Below are positions 1-8,209 of a stretch of DNA of 55,916 bases, one piece after another. The notes beneath the pieces are model-generated. The model saw only the letters and a program-made list of their open reading frames with translations, was not told the DNA's origin and ran no database searches. This DNA comes from Sphingomonadales bacterium (lineage in GTDB: Bacteria > Pseudomonadota > Alphaproteobacteria > Sphingomonadales > Sphingomonadaceae): contig JANXVZ010000020.1 in assembly GCA_025351405.1 (NCBI GenBank), positions 1 through 55,916 of the forward strand, given 5' to 3'. The first letter of the stretch is position 1; the number at the start of each line of letters is the position of its first letter. The translations under genes and the position numbers were made by a program.

Positions 1-1
1 T

Positions 2-238
2 GCCGACCCGCCGTTGATCCTTTCCGGCGCGCCGGCGGGCAGCAAGTATTTCTTCATGGGCGACGAGCATGGCGCCGTCCTGTCGGGCGGCGGCGACCTG
101 CCCGGCCTGTCGGGCATCATCACCCTGGCGGCGCCGCATTGTGACCCCACCGTCAATCTTTACGACACCTATCACGTCGTCGAAGGCAACACCTTGCAGG
201 CACTGTGGCCGGTCGCCGCGCGCGGCCGCTCACGCTAG
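2..238 (+). CDS. D-threonine aldolase / DSD1-family PLP enzyme, C-terminal fragment
   Basis: Only the last 78 codons lie in the window; the gene begins upstream. The tail carries a His-Cys-Asp-Pro motif (codons 137-148), a GDEHG motif and a terminal WPVAARG segment. These are typical of the C-terminal beta domain of D-threonine aldolase/D-serine dehydratase-like fold-III PLP enzymes, where the His and Asp of the HCDP region bind the activating divalent metal. Enzymes of this family cleave D-beta-hydroxy amino acids to glycine and an aldehyde, or dehydrate D-serine. Substrate cannot be told from this fragment. The TAG stop overlaps by two bases the stop of the convergent membrane protein gene next to it. 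Confidence 0.75.
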   Translation, partial: ADPPLILSGAPAGSKYFFMGDEHGAVLSGGGDLPGLSGIITLAAPHCDPTVNLYDTYHVVEGNTLQALWPVAARGRSR

Positions 239-1506
239 GTCGGCATCGAACGCGTCGCATCGGGCGCGACCGCGTCGCGGCGCAGGATGTGGAACAGCAG
301 TGCAAACGCCGCAGCCAGGAGCGGTCCGGCCAGCGTCAAGCGCAGGTCACGCACACCGTCGGATGACGGCACCAATCCCAGCCTCAACCAGATCGTCGAT
401 TGGACCAGGCCGAAAGCCCCTGCCACGAAAATGGCGCCATACAGGGCCCCACGTTCGTACCGGCTGGCGAGGCGCAGCACGTCCGGCAGCACCAGTGCCA
501 GCCCGATGCCGATGACCGGCAGGTCGTAGTCATAGCCATAGGGGCTGGTCAGCAGCGATGCGATAACGGCGAGGCCAAGGCAGTTGCGCGCGCTCAGCCG
601 CAAGCCGGCCGCGACCACCGCCCCGACGATGACCAGCGCCGACACGCCCTGCACCGCCATCGCCACGGAGGCGGCAAGGCCGGCGCTGCGCAGCGCCGCA
701 TAGAGCGAGACCATGCGATACAGCGGATAACGCCCTTGGGCGAGGAAGCCTTGCGATTGCTCCAGCGCCAGGCGAAACGCCGCCCAGATGCCGCCGCCAA
801 AGGCCAGCGTCGCGACGCCGCAAAGTGCAGCCGCAACAGCCAGCGCCATCAGCGCCACATCCCAGCGGCGACGCACCACGAGATAAATGCCGATACCCAG
901 CACCAGATGCGGCTTGATGATCATCAGCCCGAGCGGCACCCCCGCCCATGCTGGCCCCACCCATGCCGGCCCCGCCCGCCGGCGAACCAGCCCGAGGCAG
1001 CCCAGCCCGACCAGGAGCCCGGTCAGAAAACCATTTTGTCCACATTTTATGGTGACGAGGATCGGGGCATAGAGCAGCAGCATGACGAGGGTCGCCCGCC
1101 CCGCCGCCAGGGCGCGCAAGACGATAAGGAAGCCGGCCAGCGAGACGCCGGTGAATGCCGCATACGACCATCCCCGCGCCGGTATCGCCAGCCCTGCCGC
1201 CAGCAGCGCAAAGGGCGGCGGATAGGTCCACGGCAAGAAATTGGTCGTGCCGAAGGTGTGTTGCATCGCCGAGACGAAGCTGGCGTAATCGTAAGCGCGG
1301 CCGGCCTCCCCCGCCCATGCCAGCTTGCCGGCGAGGTAGAATGCATCGAAATCGACAACGACGTGCTGGCCCGACGCCACCGCCGAGCCGAAATCGGTGA
1401 TATCGACCCCGAACAAGACCAGCGCGAACAGGACAAGACAGATGTGAAACAGCGCCAGCGGGCGCCGCGCCGCTGCCGCCGGCGTTTCCAGAAGCCGCAA
1501 CAGCAT
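235..1506 (-). CDS. GT87-type (DUF2029) membrane glycosyltransferase, copy 2
   Basis: A 423-residue polytopic inner-membrane protein with about ten hydrophobic segments. It has an N-terminal DFDAFY motif after the first membrane segment (residues 52-57) and a WTYPPPF motif (residues 93-99). These fit GT87/DUF2029 polyprenyl-phosphate-mannose-type glycosyltransferases of the GT-C fold, which place an early acidic residue in the first periplasmic loop. Sugar and acceptor are unknown. It lies one base downstream of a paralogue with the same layout (matching DFDAIY and YPPQF motifs), so the two are almost certainly co-transcribed and arose by tandem duplication. Confidence 0.7.
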   Translation of the reverse strand: MLLRLLETPAAAARRPLALFHICLVLFALVLFGVDITDFGSAVASGQHVVVDFDAFYLAGKLAWAGEAGRAYDYASFVSAMQHTFGTTNFLPWTYPPPFALLAAGLAIPARGWSYAAFTGVSLAGFLIVLRALAAGRATLVMLLLYAPILVTIKCGQNGFLTGLLVGLGCLGLVRRRAGPAWVGPAWAGVPLGLMIIKPHLVLGIGIYLVVRRRWDVALMALAVAAALCGVATLAFGGGIWAAFRLALEQSQGFLAQGRYPLYRMVSLYAALRSAGLAASVAMAVQGVSALVIVGAVVAAGLRLSARNCLGLAVIASLLTSPYGYDYDLPVIGIGLALVLPDVLRLASRYERGALYGAIFVAGAFGLVQSTIWLRLGLVPSSDGVRDLRLTLAGPLLAAAFALLFHILRRDAVAPDATRSMPT

Positions 1507-1507
1507 G

Positions 1508-2734
1508 TTACCGCGGCGTCATGCGCGCAACGATACGGACTATCAGCAACAGCGCGGCCAGCAGGCACACGCCGGCGAGCGTGACGCGGGTATCGGCAAC
1601 GCCGGCCGACAGTGATTGCAACGGCGACCGCAGCACGAACTGGACATAACCGAAGCCGCTCGCTGCGAATACCAGCAGGTACACCGACGATCGCTCGAAC
1701 GGCCGGCCGAGGCGGACGAGGTCGGGCAACAGCAGCGCCAGCCCGAACGCCGCCAGCACCATGTCGTAATCATAGAGGTAGGGGCTGAACAACAGCGTCG
1801 CGAGGATCGCCACCCCCAACGCGGCGCGCGGCGGCAGGCAAAGTGCCGCCCAGACGATCGCCACGGTCGCCAGCAAGGCCGAACCGACCTGCACAGCCAG
1901 CGACACCGCCGCAGAAGCGCCGAAGCTGCGCACCGCTGCATAGGGCGAGACCATGCGGAACAGCAGGAAATGGCTTTCGGCAAGTTCGGCCGACGACGTC
2001 TTGATGCCGCCGAGAAACGCTACCCAGACGCCGGGACCGAGCAGCAGCGTCGCCGCCAGCGCCGTCAACGCGACGGTGCCGGCCGCCACGACCGCCGTGC
2101 CCCAGCGGCGACTGGCGAGCACATAGACCGCAAGGCCGATCGCCAGGTGCGGCTTGATCACCAGCAAGCCCAGCGGCACACCGGCCCAGCGCCTGCCGCC
2201 AAGCAGCCCGACACAGGCGATCCCCACCAGCGACGCGGTGAGAAAGCCGTTCTGCCCGCCGAGCAGGACGACCAGCACCGGCATATAGACCAGCACTGCG
2301 ATGCCCAAGGCGTGCTGCCCGGCGATGCGCCACAGCAGCGCGAAAAACGCGGCGAGCCCCCCGCCGACAAACACCGCATAGGCGATGCCGCGCGGCATCA
2401 GCGCCAGCGCGGCCGCCACCAGGTCGAACTGCGGCGGGTAACTCCATGGCAGGTTGCTGCCCTGGCCAAAAATCGCCCGTTGCGCCGCCATGAAGGGCGC
2501 GATGGCATAGGCACGGTCGACATTGCCCGACAACGCCAGCGTCCCGGCGGTATAGATCGCGTCGAAATCCTGCACGACATGATCGGGCGATGTCAGCGGC
2601 TGGCCATAATACAGGACATTCGCCCCGAACAGCAGGATGACATATGTCGCCAGCGCCACATAGACGGCAGCAAGCAGCCGTGGAGCACCGCCGGCCGGCG
2701 TTTCCACCAGCCCGAGCGGCAACATCATGGCCAT
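1508..2734 (-). CDS. GT87-type (DUF2029) membrane glycosyltransferase, copy 1
   Basis: A 408-residue polytopic membrane protein, paralogous to the next gene. DFDAIY is at residues 56-61, YPPQF at 99-103, and a KPHLAIGLAVY-type segment has a counterpart (KPHLVLGIGIY) in the paralogue. The proposed role is transfer of a sugar from a lipid carrier onto a periplasmic acceptor; the substrate is not predictable. Three ATG codons (2734, 2728, 2725) are possible starts and no strong Shine-Dalgarno sequence separates them, so the longest is given. The stop lies one base before the ATG of the second copy, which suggests translational coupling. Confidence 0.7.
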   Translation of the reverse strand: MAMMLPLGLVETPAGGAPRLLAAVYVALATYVILLFGANVLYYGQPLTSPDHVVQDFDAIYTAGTLALSGNVDRAYAIAPFMAAQRAIFGQGSNLPWSYPPQFDLVAAALALMPRGIAYAVFVGGGLAAFFALLWRIAGQHALGIAVLVYMPVLVVLLGGQNGFLTASLVGIACVGLLGGRRWAGVPLGLLVIKPHLAIGLAVYVLASRRWGTAVVAAGTVALTALAATLLLGPGVWVAFLGGIKTSSAELAESHFLLFRMVSPYAAVRSFGASAAVSLAVQVGSALLATVAIVWAALCLPPRAALGVAILATLLFSPYLYDYDMVLAAFGLALLLPDLVRLGRPFERSSVYLLVFAASGFGYVQFVLRSPLQSLSAGVADTRVTLAGVCLLAALLLIVRIVARMTPR

Positions 2735-2849
2735 CGCCGGCCGGCTGGACTGCGCGAATTCACCGCCGCAGCATTGGCGGCTGTGCCGTACATGGTCAAC
2801 AACGACGCCAGGGCTGGCTTTTCAGCGCAATGCGGCAGCGATCGCGGAA

Positions 2850-2915
2850 TGGTGCACCCGGAAAAAGTCGAACCCCCGAGCCCTGCCTCCCTGGGGCCAG
2901 TTTTCGGGTGCACAA
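2850..2915 (-). pseudogene. Decayed tRNA-Arg-like element
   Basis: Read on the minus strand, the last ~41 bases match the 3' half of the intact tRNA-Arg(CCG) at 20243-20319 at about 35 positions, including the GGTTCGA T-loop core and the CCA end. Most differences are transitions that weaken the T stem to G-U pairs. The D arm and most of the anticodon arm are gone. The 5' end nevertheless forms a perfect 9-bp match with the 3' acceptor strand (CGGGTGCAC at 2907-2915 against GTGCACCCG at 2853-2861). It may be a tRNA relic left by an integrating element, or a folded tRNA-like RNA that has been kept. It cannot be a working arginine tRNA. Confidence 0.55.
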
Positions 2916-3041
2916 CTTGTATCGACTTGGCGCGAATTCTTGCATATTTCCCGATTTGTTACAGCGTGATCAGACTCGCAGATCGAAATGGTTCTGTCGC
3001 CTTGAGCCTTTTGTGATCGAGCGCGGAGCCGTCGCCGCCCA

Positions 3042-3128
3042 ATGTACCGCCGGATTGTTATTGATGGGATTTGCTGGATTGCGCGGACGGGCGTTGCCTG
3101 GCGCGATCTGCATGCGCAATTCAGCAAA
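3042..3128 (+). pseudogene. IS5-family transposase N-terminal fragment
   Basis: The frame from 3042 reads a stretch ending in WIARTGVAWRDL, closely matching the conserved WI.RTG.PWRDLP block near the N-terminus of IS5/IS427-type DDE transposases. Nothing of the DDE catalytic core follows; similarity ends at about 3128, just before the MFS gene ends at 3143. This is a short dead remnant. No terminal inverted repeats or target duplication could be recognised. Confidence 0.55.
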
Positions 3129-3142
3129 AGCCCTGGTCCGGC

Positions 3143-4723
3143 CTATGCCGACCCATCCAATGTCCTTAGATCGAGACCGCGCGTTTCATTGCAGAACCGT
3201 ATCACCAGTATTAGCGCGAGCATCAACGGCAATATGATCATCAGCGCCGCCGCCCCGAGCAGTGGTACCAGCGCCAATATGCTCAGCAATTGGGCGAACA
3301 GGCCGCCAAGCTTGCTGCACGCCGCGACCCAGCCGGTGCCGCGCCCGCGGATATTGAGCGGATAGGTTTCGGCCGCATAGGGCAGCAGGATCGCCAGAAC
3401 GCCGTTGCTGCCAATGATCAGCAGCGCAATCGGCAGAACCGGGTTGCTACCTGGATCTTGATCGAGCAGCAGCACGCCGACCAGCCCGCCCAGCGTCACC
3501 ATGATCATGCTCGCCAGCGACCATTTCGTGCTCCAGCGACTGAATAGCAGCGCGACGACGAACACCGTGGGGAAGGCGATCAGCGCCGATTGCGCCAGAA
3601 GTTTCGACGACACCGCCATCGAATAGCCCCGGGCAATCAGGCTGGTTGGCAGCCAAAGCAACAGCCCGAAGTTGATCAGCCCCCAGGAGACGGCGACGAC
3701 GCTCAGCGCGATGGTCTTGCCGGCGAAACGCGCGCTGACCAAATTGCCGCGGGGCTTTTGGGCGCTGTGATGCGGGATGAAATCGAGATCCTCCTCGTCA
3801 TCGACCATGATGTGGCTGGTCGTGCCGAACCTTGCCATCACCGCCTGGGCTTCGGCCGTTCGGCCATGCGCCAGCAGGAACTTGGCCGATTCGGGGATCA
3901 GGCCGCCCATCAGGACCAGCGCCAGCCCGGTCGGCAGGTTGAGCAGCCACAGGATCCGCCAGCCGAACAGCGGCTGCAATACTGCCGAACAGCCGCTTGC
4001 GGCAAAATAGCCGCCGACGGCGCCCAGCCCCCCGACCAGCACCAGCGCCCAGCCGCGGTCGCGCGACGGCATCGTTTCCGCCAGCAACGCATAGGTGACG
4101 GGCAGCATTCCGCCTGCCGCCGCGCCCATCAGGAAGCACATCGCGATGTTCCAGTTCAGCGACGGCATCGCCCCGCAGATCGACGTGCCGACGAACATGA
4201 TCGCCGACAGCATGATCGACGCCTTGCGCCCATAGACGTCGGCGACCATGCCCCACACCACCGAACCGACCACCGTTCCCATCAACGCAAAGAAGGGCAC
4301 CAGCGCGGCGTGCGCTTTGCTGACGGCATATTCGGCAACCATGCCCGGCATGACAAAGCCGAGTGATGCCGGTTTCATCACGTCGATGCTGAGCGCCACC
4401 ACCAGCACCGCCATCAACCCCCAGTGCGCCGGCGACAAGGGCGCATCTTCGGGGGCGGCGACCGCGAGTCGGGGCACGCCGGCAAGGTGCGCGCCAACCG
4501 ATTTGGGGACCAGCCCGTAACCCGCCAGCGCAATTCCGGCGACAATCAGCAGCATGCCGAACATCATGCTGTTGTCCATCGCCATCCCGGCGAGATGAAA
4601 ATCCATGTCGCGCGCAACCCAGAGCATTGGCAAATGCAGCAAGACGCCGATCGTGACGGCGACGCAGCCTGCCGCAAACGCGGCCAGACTTGCCCTGCCG
4701 CGCAAGTCAATCACCCTGGTCAT
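3143..4723 (-). CDS. MFS transporter (sugar/metabolite type)
   Basis: A 526-residue major facilitator superfamily protein. Two extra hydrophobic segments precede a short hydrophilic linker (about residues 75-100); a 12-segment MFS core follows. The loop after the second core segment has the MFS signature VADVYGRK, and a later AETMPSRDRG segment resembles the sugar/SV2-type branch. It is divergent from the TonB-receptor gene across a 403-bp intergenic region with a LacI-type operator, so it could share regulation with the glucan locus, but the operator sits at the far (receptor) side. Substrate is unknown. Confidence 0.8.
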   Translation of the reverse strand: MTRVIDLRGRASLAAFAAGCVAVTIGVLLHLPMLWVARDMDFHLAGMAMDNSMMFGMLLIVAGIALAGYGLVPKSVGAHLAGVPRLAVAAPEDAPLSPAHWGLMAVLVVALSIDVMKPASLGFVMPGMVAEYAVSKAHAALVPFFALMGTVVGSVVWGMVADVYGRKASIMLSAIMFVGTSICGAMPSLNWNIAMCFLMGAAAGGMLPVTYALLAETMPSRDRGWALVLVGGLGAVGGYFAASGCSAVLQPLFGWRILWLLNLPTGLALVLMGGLIPESAKFLLAHGRTAEAQAVMARFGTTSHIMVDDEEDLDFIPHHSAQKPRGNLVSARFAGKTIALSVVAVSWGLINFGLLLWLPTSLIARGYSMAVSSKLLAQSALIAFPTVFVVALLFSRWSTKWSLASMIMVTLGGLVGVLLLDQDPGSNPVLPIALLIIGSNGVLAILLPYAAETYPLNIRGRGTGWVAACSKLGGLFAQLLSILALVPLLGAAALMIILPLMLALILVIRFCNETRGLDLRTLDGSA

Positions 4724-5033
4724 GAGTCCCTTCCCCTTGTTCCCACGTTCCCCGAGGCGGGAAATTCGGCCCGATCGTTCCCGGACAGCTGATGCACGGG
4801 CTCCGTCATGTCGACGACGCGGTCATCGATAGAAAATGCGCCACAAGCATGGCGAGGAAGGTTTGCGTTCCGCAGACCGCGTGAGGCTCACGGCGATGAA
4901 GCGCCTGCATTCACACCCACGCGATCAACCCACCGGTCGCGGCGCTTGCACGTCGCGCAGCTTCGGGGTGTCGAACGCCAGTGTAACAAAATTAGCACAG
5001 TTCCCGGCATTCTCCTGGTTGGTTCCAGTCTAC

Positions 5034-5061
5034 TTGACAATCAAACTCAACTGCATACTGT
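5034..5061 (+). promoter_or_regulatory. Predicted sigma70-type promoter of TonB receptor gene
   Basis: A perfect TTGACA -35 box (5034-5039) and a TACTGT -10-like box (5056-5061) are separated by 16 bases. Transcription would begin near 5067, inside the palindrome described next. The receptor ATG at 5127 is preceded by a strong GGGGGAGGATAT Shine-Dalgarno stretch. Confidence 0.55.
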
Positions 5062-5072
5062 GAACGTTCACA
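5059..5072. promoter_or_regulatory. LacI-type operator palindrome (receptor promoter)
   Basis: TGTGAACGTTCACA is a perfect 14-bp palindrome with a central CG, the form usual for LacI/GalR-family operators. It overlaps the predicted -10 box and start point, a classic repressing position. A related site (11 of 14 identical) lies at 16308-16321 upstream of the GH3 gene, and a LacI-family regulator is encoded between them at 14004, so that protein is the obvious ligand. Confidence 0.7.
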
Positions 5073-5126
5073 TTAAATAGCAAGCCTGTATAAACGGGCG
5101 CTCGCAGGTGGCTTGGGGGAGGATAT

Positions 5127-8102
5127 ATGTACCGTCAAAACGACCGTCGTTCGGCGACTCTTTTGGTAAGTGCATCGATGATTGCGCTGGCCGGGGTGTC
5201 TAGCGGCGCCTTGGCGCAGGAAAAGCCGATGGCCGCGCCCGTCGGCGCGGACAGCGAAGAAATCGTCATCACAGGCATTCGCGCCAGTCTGCTGGCATCG
5301 ATGGATGTCAAGCGTAGCGCTATCGGTGTCGTTGATGCCATCTCGGCGCTCGATATCGGCAAGTTCCCCGATACCAACCTCGCCGAATCGCTGCAGCGCA
5401 TCACGGGCGTCTCGATCGACCGCAGCAACGGTGAAGGTTCGAGCGTCACCGTCCGCGGCTTCGGCCCCGAATTCAACCTGGTGCTGCTCAACGGCCGCCA
5501 AATGCCGACCTCGACCCTGGGCGACGGCGCGAGCCCACCGGCTTCGCGCAGCTTCGATTTCGGCAACCTCGCATCCGAAGGCATTGCCGGCGTCGAGGTC
5601 TACAAGTCGGGCCGCGCCACGCTCGCCACCGGCGGCATCGGCTCGCTGATCAACATCAAGACCGCCAAGCCGTTGGATCGGCCCGGCCTCCACGGCAGCA
5701 TCGGCGCCAAGGGCGTCTATGACACCTCGCGCTTCGAGGGCAAGGGCGTCACCCCCGAAGTCTCGGGCATCATCAGCGACACCTTTGCCGACAACCGCAT
5801 CGGCATCCTCGTCAGCGGCTCGTACCAGGACCGCAAGGGCAGCCAGGCGGGCTTCAACGCCGGTTGGCGCGAAGGCTATCAGGGCAACGAAAACAACTGG
5901 GGCTCGCTCGCGCCCGCCGGCACCCCCGGCGCGGCCAAGATCACCAACCGCCCCGGCCCGGGCGATGTCTACCAGGTGACCCAGAACGCTGGTTACGATT
6001 TCACCAGCTTCGAGCGCAAGCGCATCAACGGCCAGGCCGTGCTGCAGGTCAAGCCGACCGACACGCTCGTCGCGACGGTCGACTACACGTTCTCGCAGAA
6101 CACCGTGGAATCGCGCACCAACAGCATCGGCGTCTGGTTCAACCACGGCGACACCTCGAGCAGCTGGACCAACGGCCCCGCCGCCGGCCCCAACTTCTAT
6201 GCCGAGGACTTCACCGCCGCTTCGGGCAAGGACCTCGCCATCACCGGCGCGGTCGCGGCGAACCGCACCATCAACCGCTCGATCGGCGGCAACCTCAAAT
6301 GGGATGGCCCCGGCGGTCTGCGCCTCGAGCTCGACGGCCACCACTCGACGGCGGAAAGCAAGCCCACCTCGCCCTACGGCAGCAATATCGCCGTCGGCAG
6401 CGCAATCTACGGCGTGGTCAGCCAGAAGGTCGACTACACGCACCAGATTCCGGTGATTTCGGCGACGCTTGCGCCCGGCATCGACCTGACGGCCGCGAAC
6501 ATCCGCCCCGCCGGCAACGCCTTCCGCAATGCCTATTTTCGCGACGAGATCAACGAAGTGGCGTTCAAGGGCGGCTATGATTTCGACAGCTCATTCATCG
6601 ACAGCCTCGATTTCGGCGTCACCTATACCCAGAACAAGGTCCGCTCGGCCTTCGGCGTGATCCAGAACGACACCTGGGGCGGCACGCTCTCGGCGGCCGA
6701 TACGCCTGACAGCCTCTACACGCTCACCAGCCTGCCGAACGATCTCAAGGGCGCCGAAGGCTATAATGCCAGCGGGATCATTCCGAACTACTTCAAGGTC
6801 GACACCACCGCGCTGATCAAGCTGCTCGACAGCCGGCTCGGGATCTGCGCCAAGTCGCCGACTGCTGGCAGCTGCCTCGCCACCTTCTCGGCCGATCGCA
6901 CGATCAACGAGAAGACCTGGGCACCGTACCTCCAGACGTCGCACGCGTTCGACCTGGGTGAGAACCCGGCGCATCTGCGTCTTGGCCTGCGCTATGAGAC
7001 AACCAAGATCTTCTCGCCTTCGCAGGTTCCGATCCCGCAGCGCACGATCTGGTCGGGCGGCAACGAGACCTCGATCGATTATGGCGATCCGCAGGTTATT
7101 TCGGCAACATCCTTGAGCGGAAAGTATCACAACTGGCTGCCTGCCATCGACTTCGACATGGCACCGATCAAGAACGTCAAGCTGCGCGCGTCCTACAGCG
7201 TGACGATCACCCGGCCTGACTACAACAGCCTGCAAGGCGGGCTGACGCTTGCGTCGCCGATCCGCATCGGCGGCAGCACCGCCTCCAACGGCAACGCGGG
7301 ACTCCTGCCCTTCAAATCGGACAACGTCGATCTCTCGGCCGAATGGTACTACGCGCCGACCAGCTACATTTCGGTCGGTTACTTCCACAAGGTCGTGAAG
7401 AACTTCATCGCGCAGACGCAGGTCAACCAGTCCGCGTTCGGGCTGACCAACGCCGCTGCCGGTGCCCGCGCTGCCGAAGCTCGCACCGCGCTCGGCCAGG
7501 ATGCAACCGCGCAGCAGTTGATCGATTTCATCGCGGCCAAGTATCCGGCCACAGCGGTGAAGGACGGGAGCGGCAACGTGGTCGGTATCGTCGGCCAGCC
7601 CGATGATCCGCTGGTCAACTTCGTGACCAACTTCCCGATCAATTCCGAGCAGAAGGACACCATCCACGGCTGGGAATTCGCGGTGCAGCACAGTTTCTGG
7701 GAAACCGGCTTCGGCACGATCCTGAACTACACCGTGGTCAAGAGCGATCATAACTACAACAATACGCTCAACCACACGATCACGCAGTTCGCCGTGCCCG
7801 GTGCCAGCAACAGCGCCAACGCCGTGATTTACTATGACAAGCATGGTCTGCAGGCCCGCGTGGCCTACAACTGGCGCGCCGGGTTCCTCGCCGGCTACGG
7901 TGTCGATCCCGCCTACGTCGATTCGTACGGCCAGTACGACGTGAGCGCGAGCTACGAGATCAGGAAGGGCATCACGATCTTCGGCGAAGGTATCAACATA
8001 ACCAGCGCCGATCGCCGCGGACACCAGCGCAACAGCCAGACCGTGACCTTCTCGCAACCCGGCTATGCCCGCTGGGCCGCGGGGGCTCGCTTCACCTTCT
8101 GA
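5127..8102 (+). CDS. TonB-dependent receptor (beta-glucan locus)
   Basis: A 991-residue outer-membrane receptor of the TonB-Xanth-Caul type. It has a signal peptide ending at ALA (residue 30), a TonB box EEIVITG (44-50), a plug domain including RITGVS and VRGFGPEFN motifs, and a long beta-barrel ending ARFTF with the C-terminal Phe needed for outer-membrane assembly. It should import oligosaccharides too large for porins using TonB/ExbB/ExbD energy. The following genes encode GH16 and GH3 enzymes, so a beta-glucan fragment is the most likely ligand. Its promoter carries a LacI-type operator and the gene is followed by a hairpin terminator, so it may be made in excess over the downstream proteins. 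Confidence 0.92.
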   Translation: MYRQNDRRSATLLVSASMIALAGVSSGALAQEKPMAAPVGADSEEIVITGIRASLLASMDVKRSAIGVVDAISALDIGKFPDTNLAESLQRITGVSIDRSNGEGSSVTVRGFGPEFNLVLLNGRQMPTSTLGDGASPPASRSFDFGNLASEGIAGVEVYKSGRATLATGGIGSLINIKTAKPLDRPGLHGSIGAKGVYDTSRFEGKGVTPEVSGIISDTFADNRIGILVSGSYQDRKGSQAGFNAGWREGYQGNENNWGSLAPAGTPGAAKITNRPGPGDVYQVTQNAGYDFTSFERKRINGQAVLQVKPTDTLVATVDYTFSQNTVESRTNSIGVWFNHGDTSSSWTNGPAAGPNFYAEDFTAASGKDLAITGAVAANRTINRSIGGNLKWDGPGGLRLELDGHHSTAESKPTSPYGSNIAVGSAIYGVVSQKVDYTHQIPVISATLAPGIDLTAANIRPAGNAFRNAYFRDEINEVAFKGGYDFDSSFIDSLDFGVTYTQNKVRSAFGVIQNDTWGGTLSAADTPDSLYTLTSLPNDLKGAEGYNASGIIPNYFKVDTTALIKLLDSRLGICAKSPTAGSCLATFSADRTINEKTWAPYLQTSHAFDLGENPAHLRLGLRYETTKIFSPSQVPIPQRTIWSGGNETSIDYGDPQVISATSLSGKYHNWLPAIDFDMAPIKNVKLRASYSVTITRPDYNSLQGGLTLASPIRIGGSTASNGNAGLLPFKSDNVDLSAEWYYAPTSYISVGYFHKVVKNFIAQTQVNQSAFGLTNAAAGARAAEARTALGQDATAQQLIDFIAAKYPATAVKDGSGNVVGIVGQPDDPLVNFVTNFPINSEQKDTIHGWEFAVQHSFWETGFGTILNYTVVKSDHNYNNTLNHTITQFAVPGASNSANAVIYYDKHGLQARVAYNWRAGFLAGYGVDPAYVDSYGQYDVSASYEIRKGITIFGEGINITSADRRGHQRNSQTVTFSQPGYARWAAGARFTF

Positions 8103-8137
8103 CGCCTTTACAACACCCTTGAGGGTCGCATGATCGA

Positions 8138-8172
8138 GAGCCGCACTGCCCCGCAATGCGGCTCTCTTTTTT
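8138..8172 (+). terminator. Rho-independent terminator/attenuator after TonB receptor
   Basis: A perfect 8-bp stem GAGCCGCA (8138-8145) / TGCGGCTC (8157-8164) with an 11-base loop is followed by TCTTTTTT. It sits between the receptor stop (8102) and the halogenase ATG (8210). No separate promoter for the halogenase is evident in the remaining 38 bases, so partial read-through is the simplest way to express the downstream genes. Confidence 0.8.
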
Positions 8173-8209
8173 GCTCAGACGGACAAATGTTCGGTATGGT
8201 CGCGCGGTC

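Larger units (their letters stand above)
2735..3142. other. Intergenic scar between GT87 pair and MFS gene
   Basis: About 400 bases without an intact gene. It holds two separate relics described below: a decayed tRNA-Arg-like element (2850-2915) and a short IS5-type transposase fragment (3042-3128). Together they suggest past insertion and decay of mobile DNA here. I see no convincing promoter for the GT87 pair within it. Confidence 0.6.
4724..5126. other. Divergent intergenic region (MFS / TonB receptor)
   Basis: A 403-bp region between divergent genes. The receptor-proximal end is AT-richer than its surroundings and contains the promoter, operator and strong ribosome-binding site of the receptor gene. 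The MFS-proximal 250 bases show no recognisable gene or motif. Confidence 0.6.

Noticed and set aside
5073-8156. Long open frames antisense to the TonB receptor (456 and 521 codons)
   Set aside because: They mirror the codon bias of the GC-rich receptor gene, have no recognisable domains, and one would read through the operator region. The plus-strand protein is clearly real.
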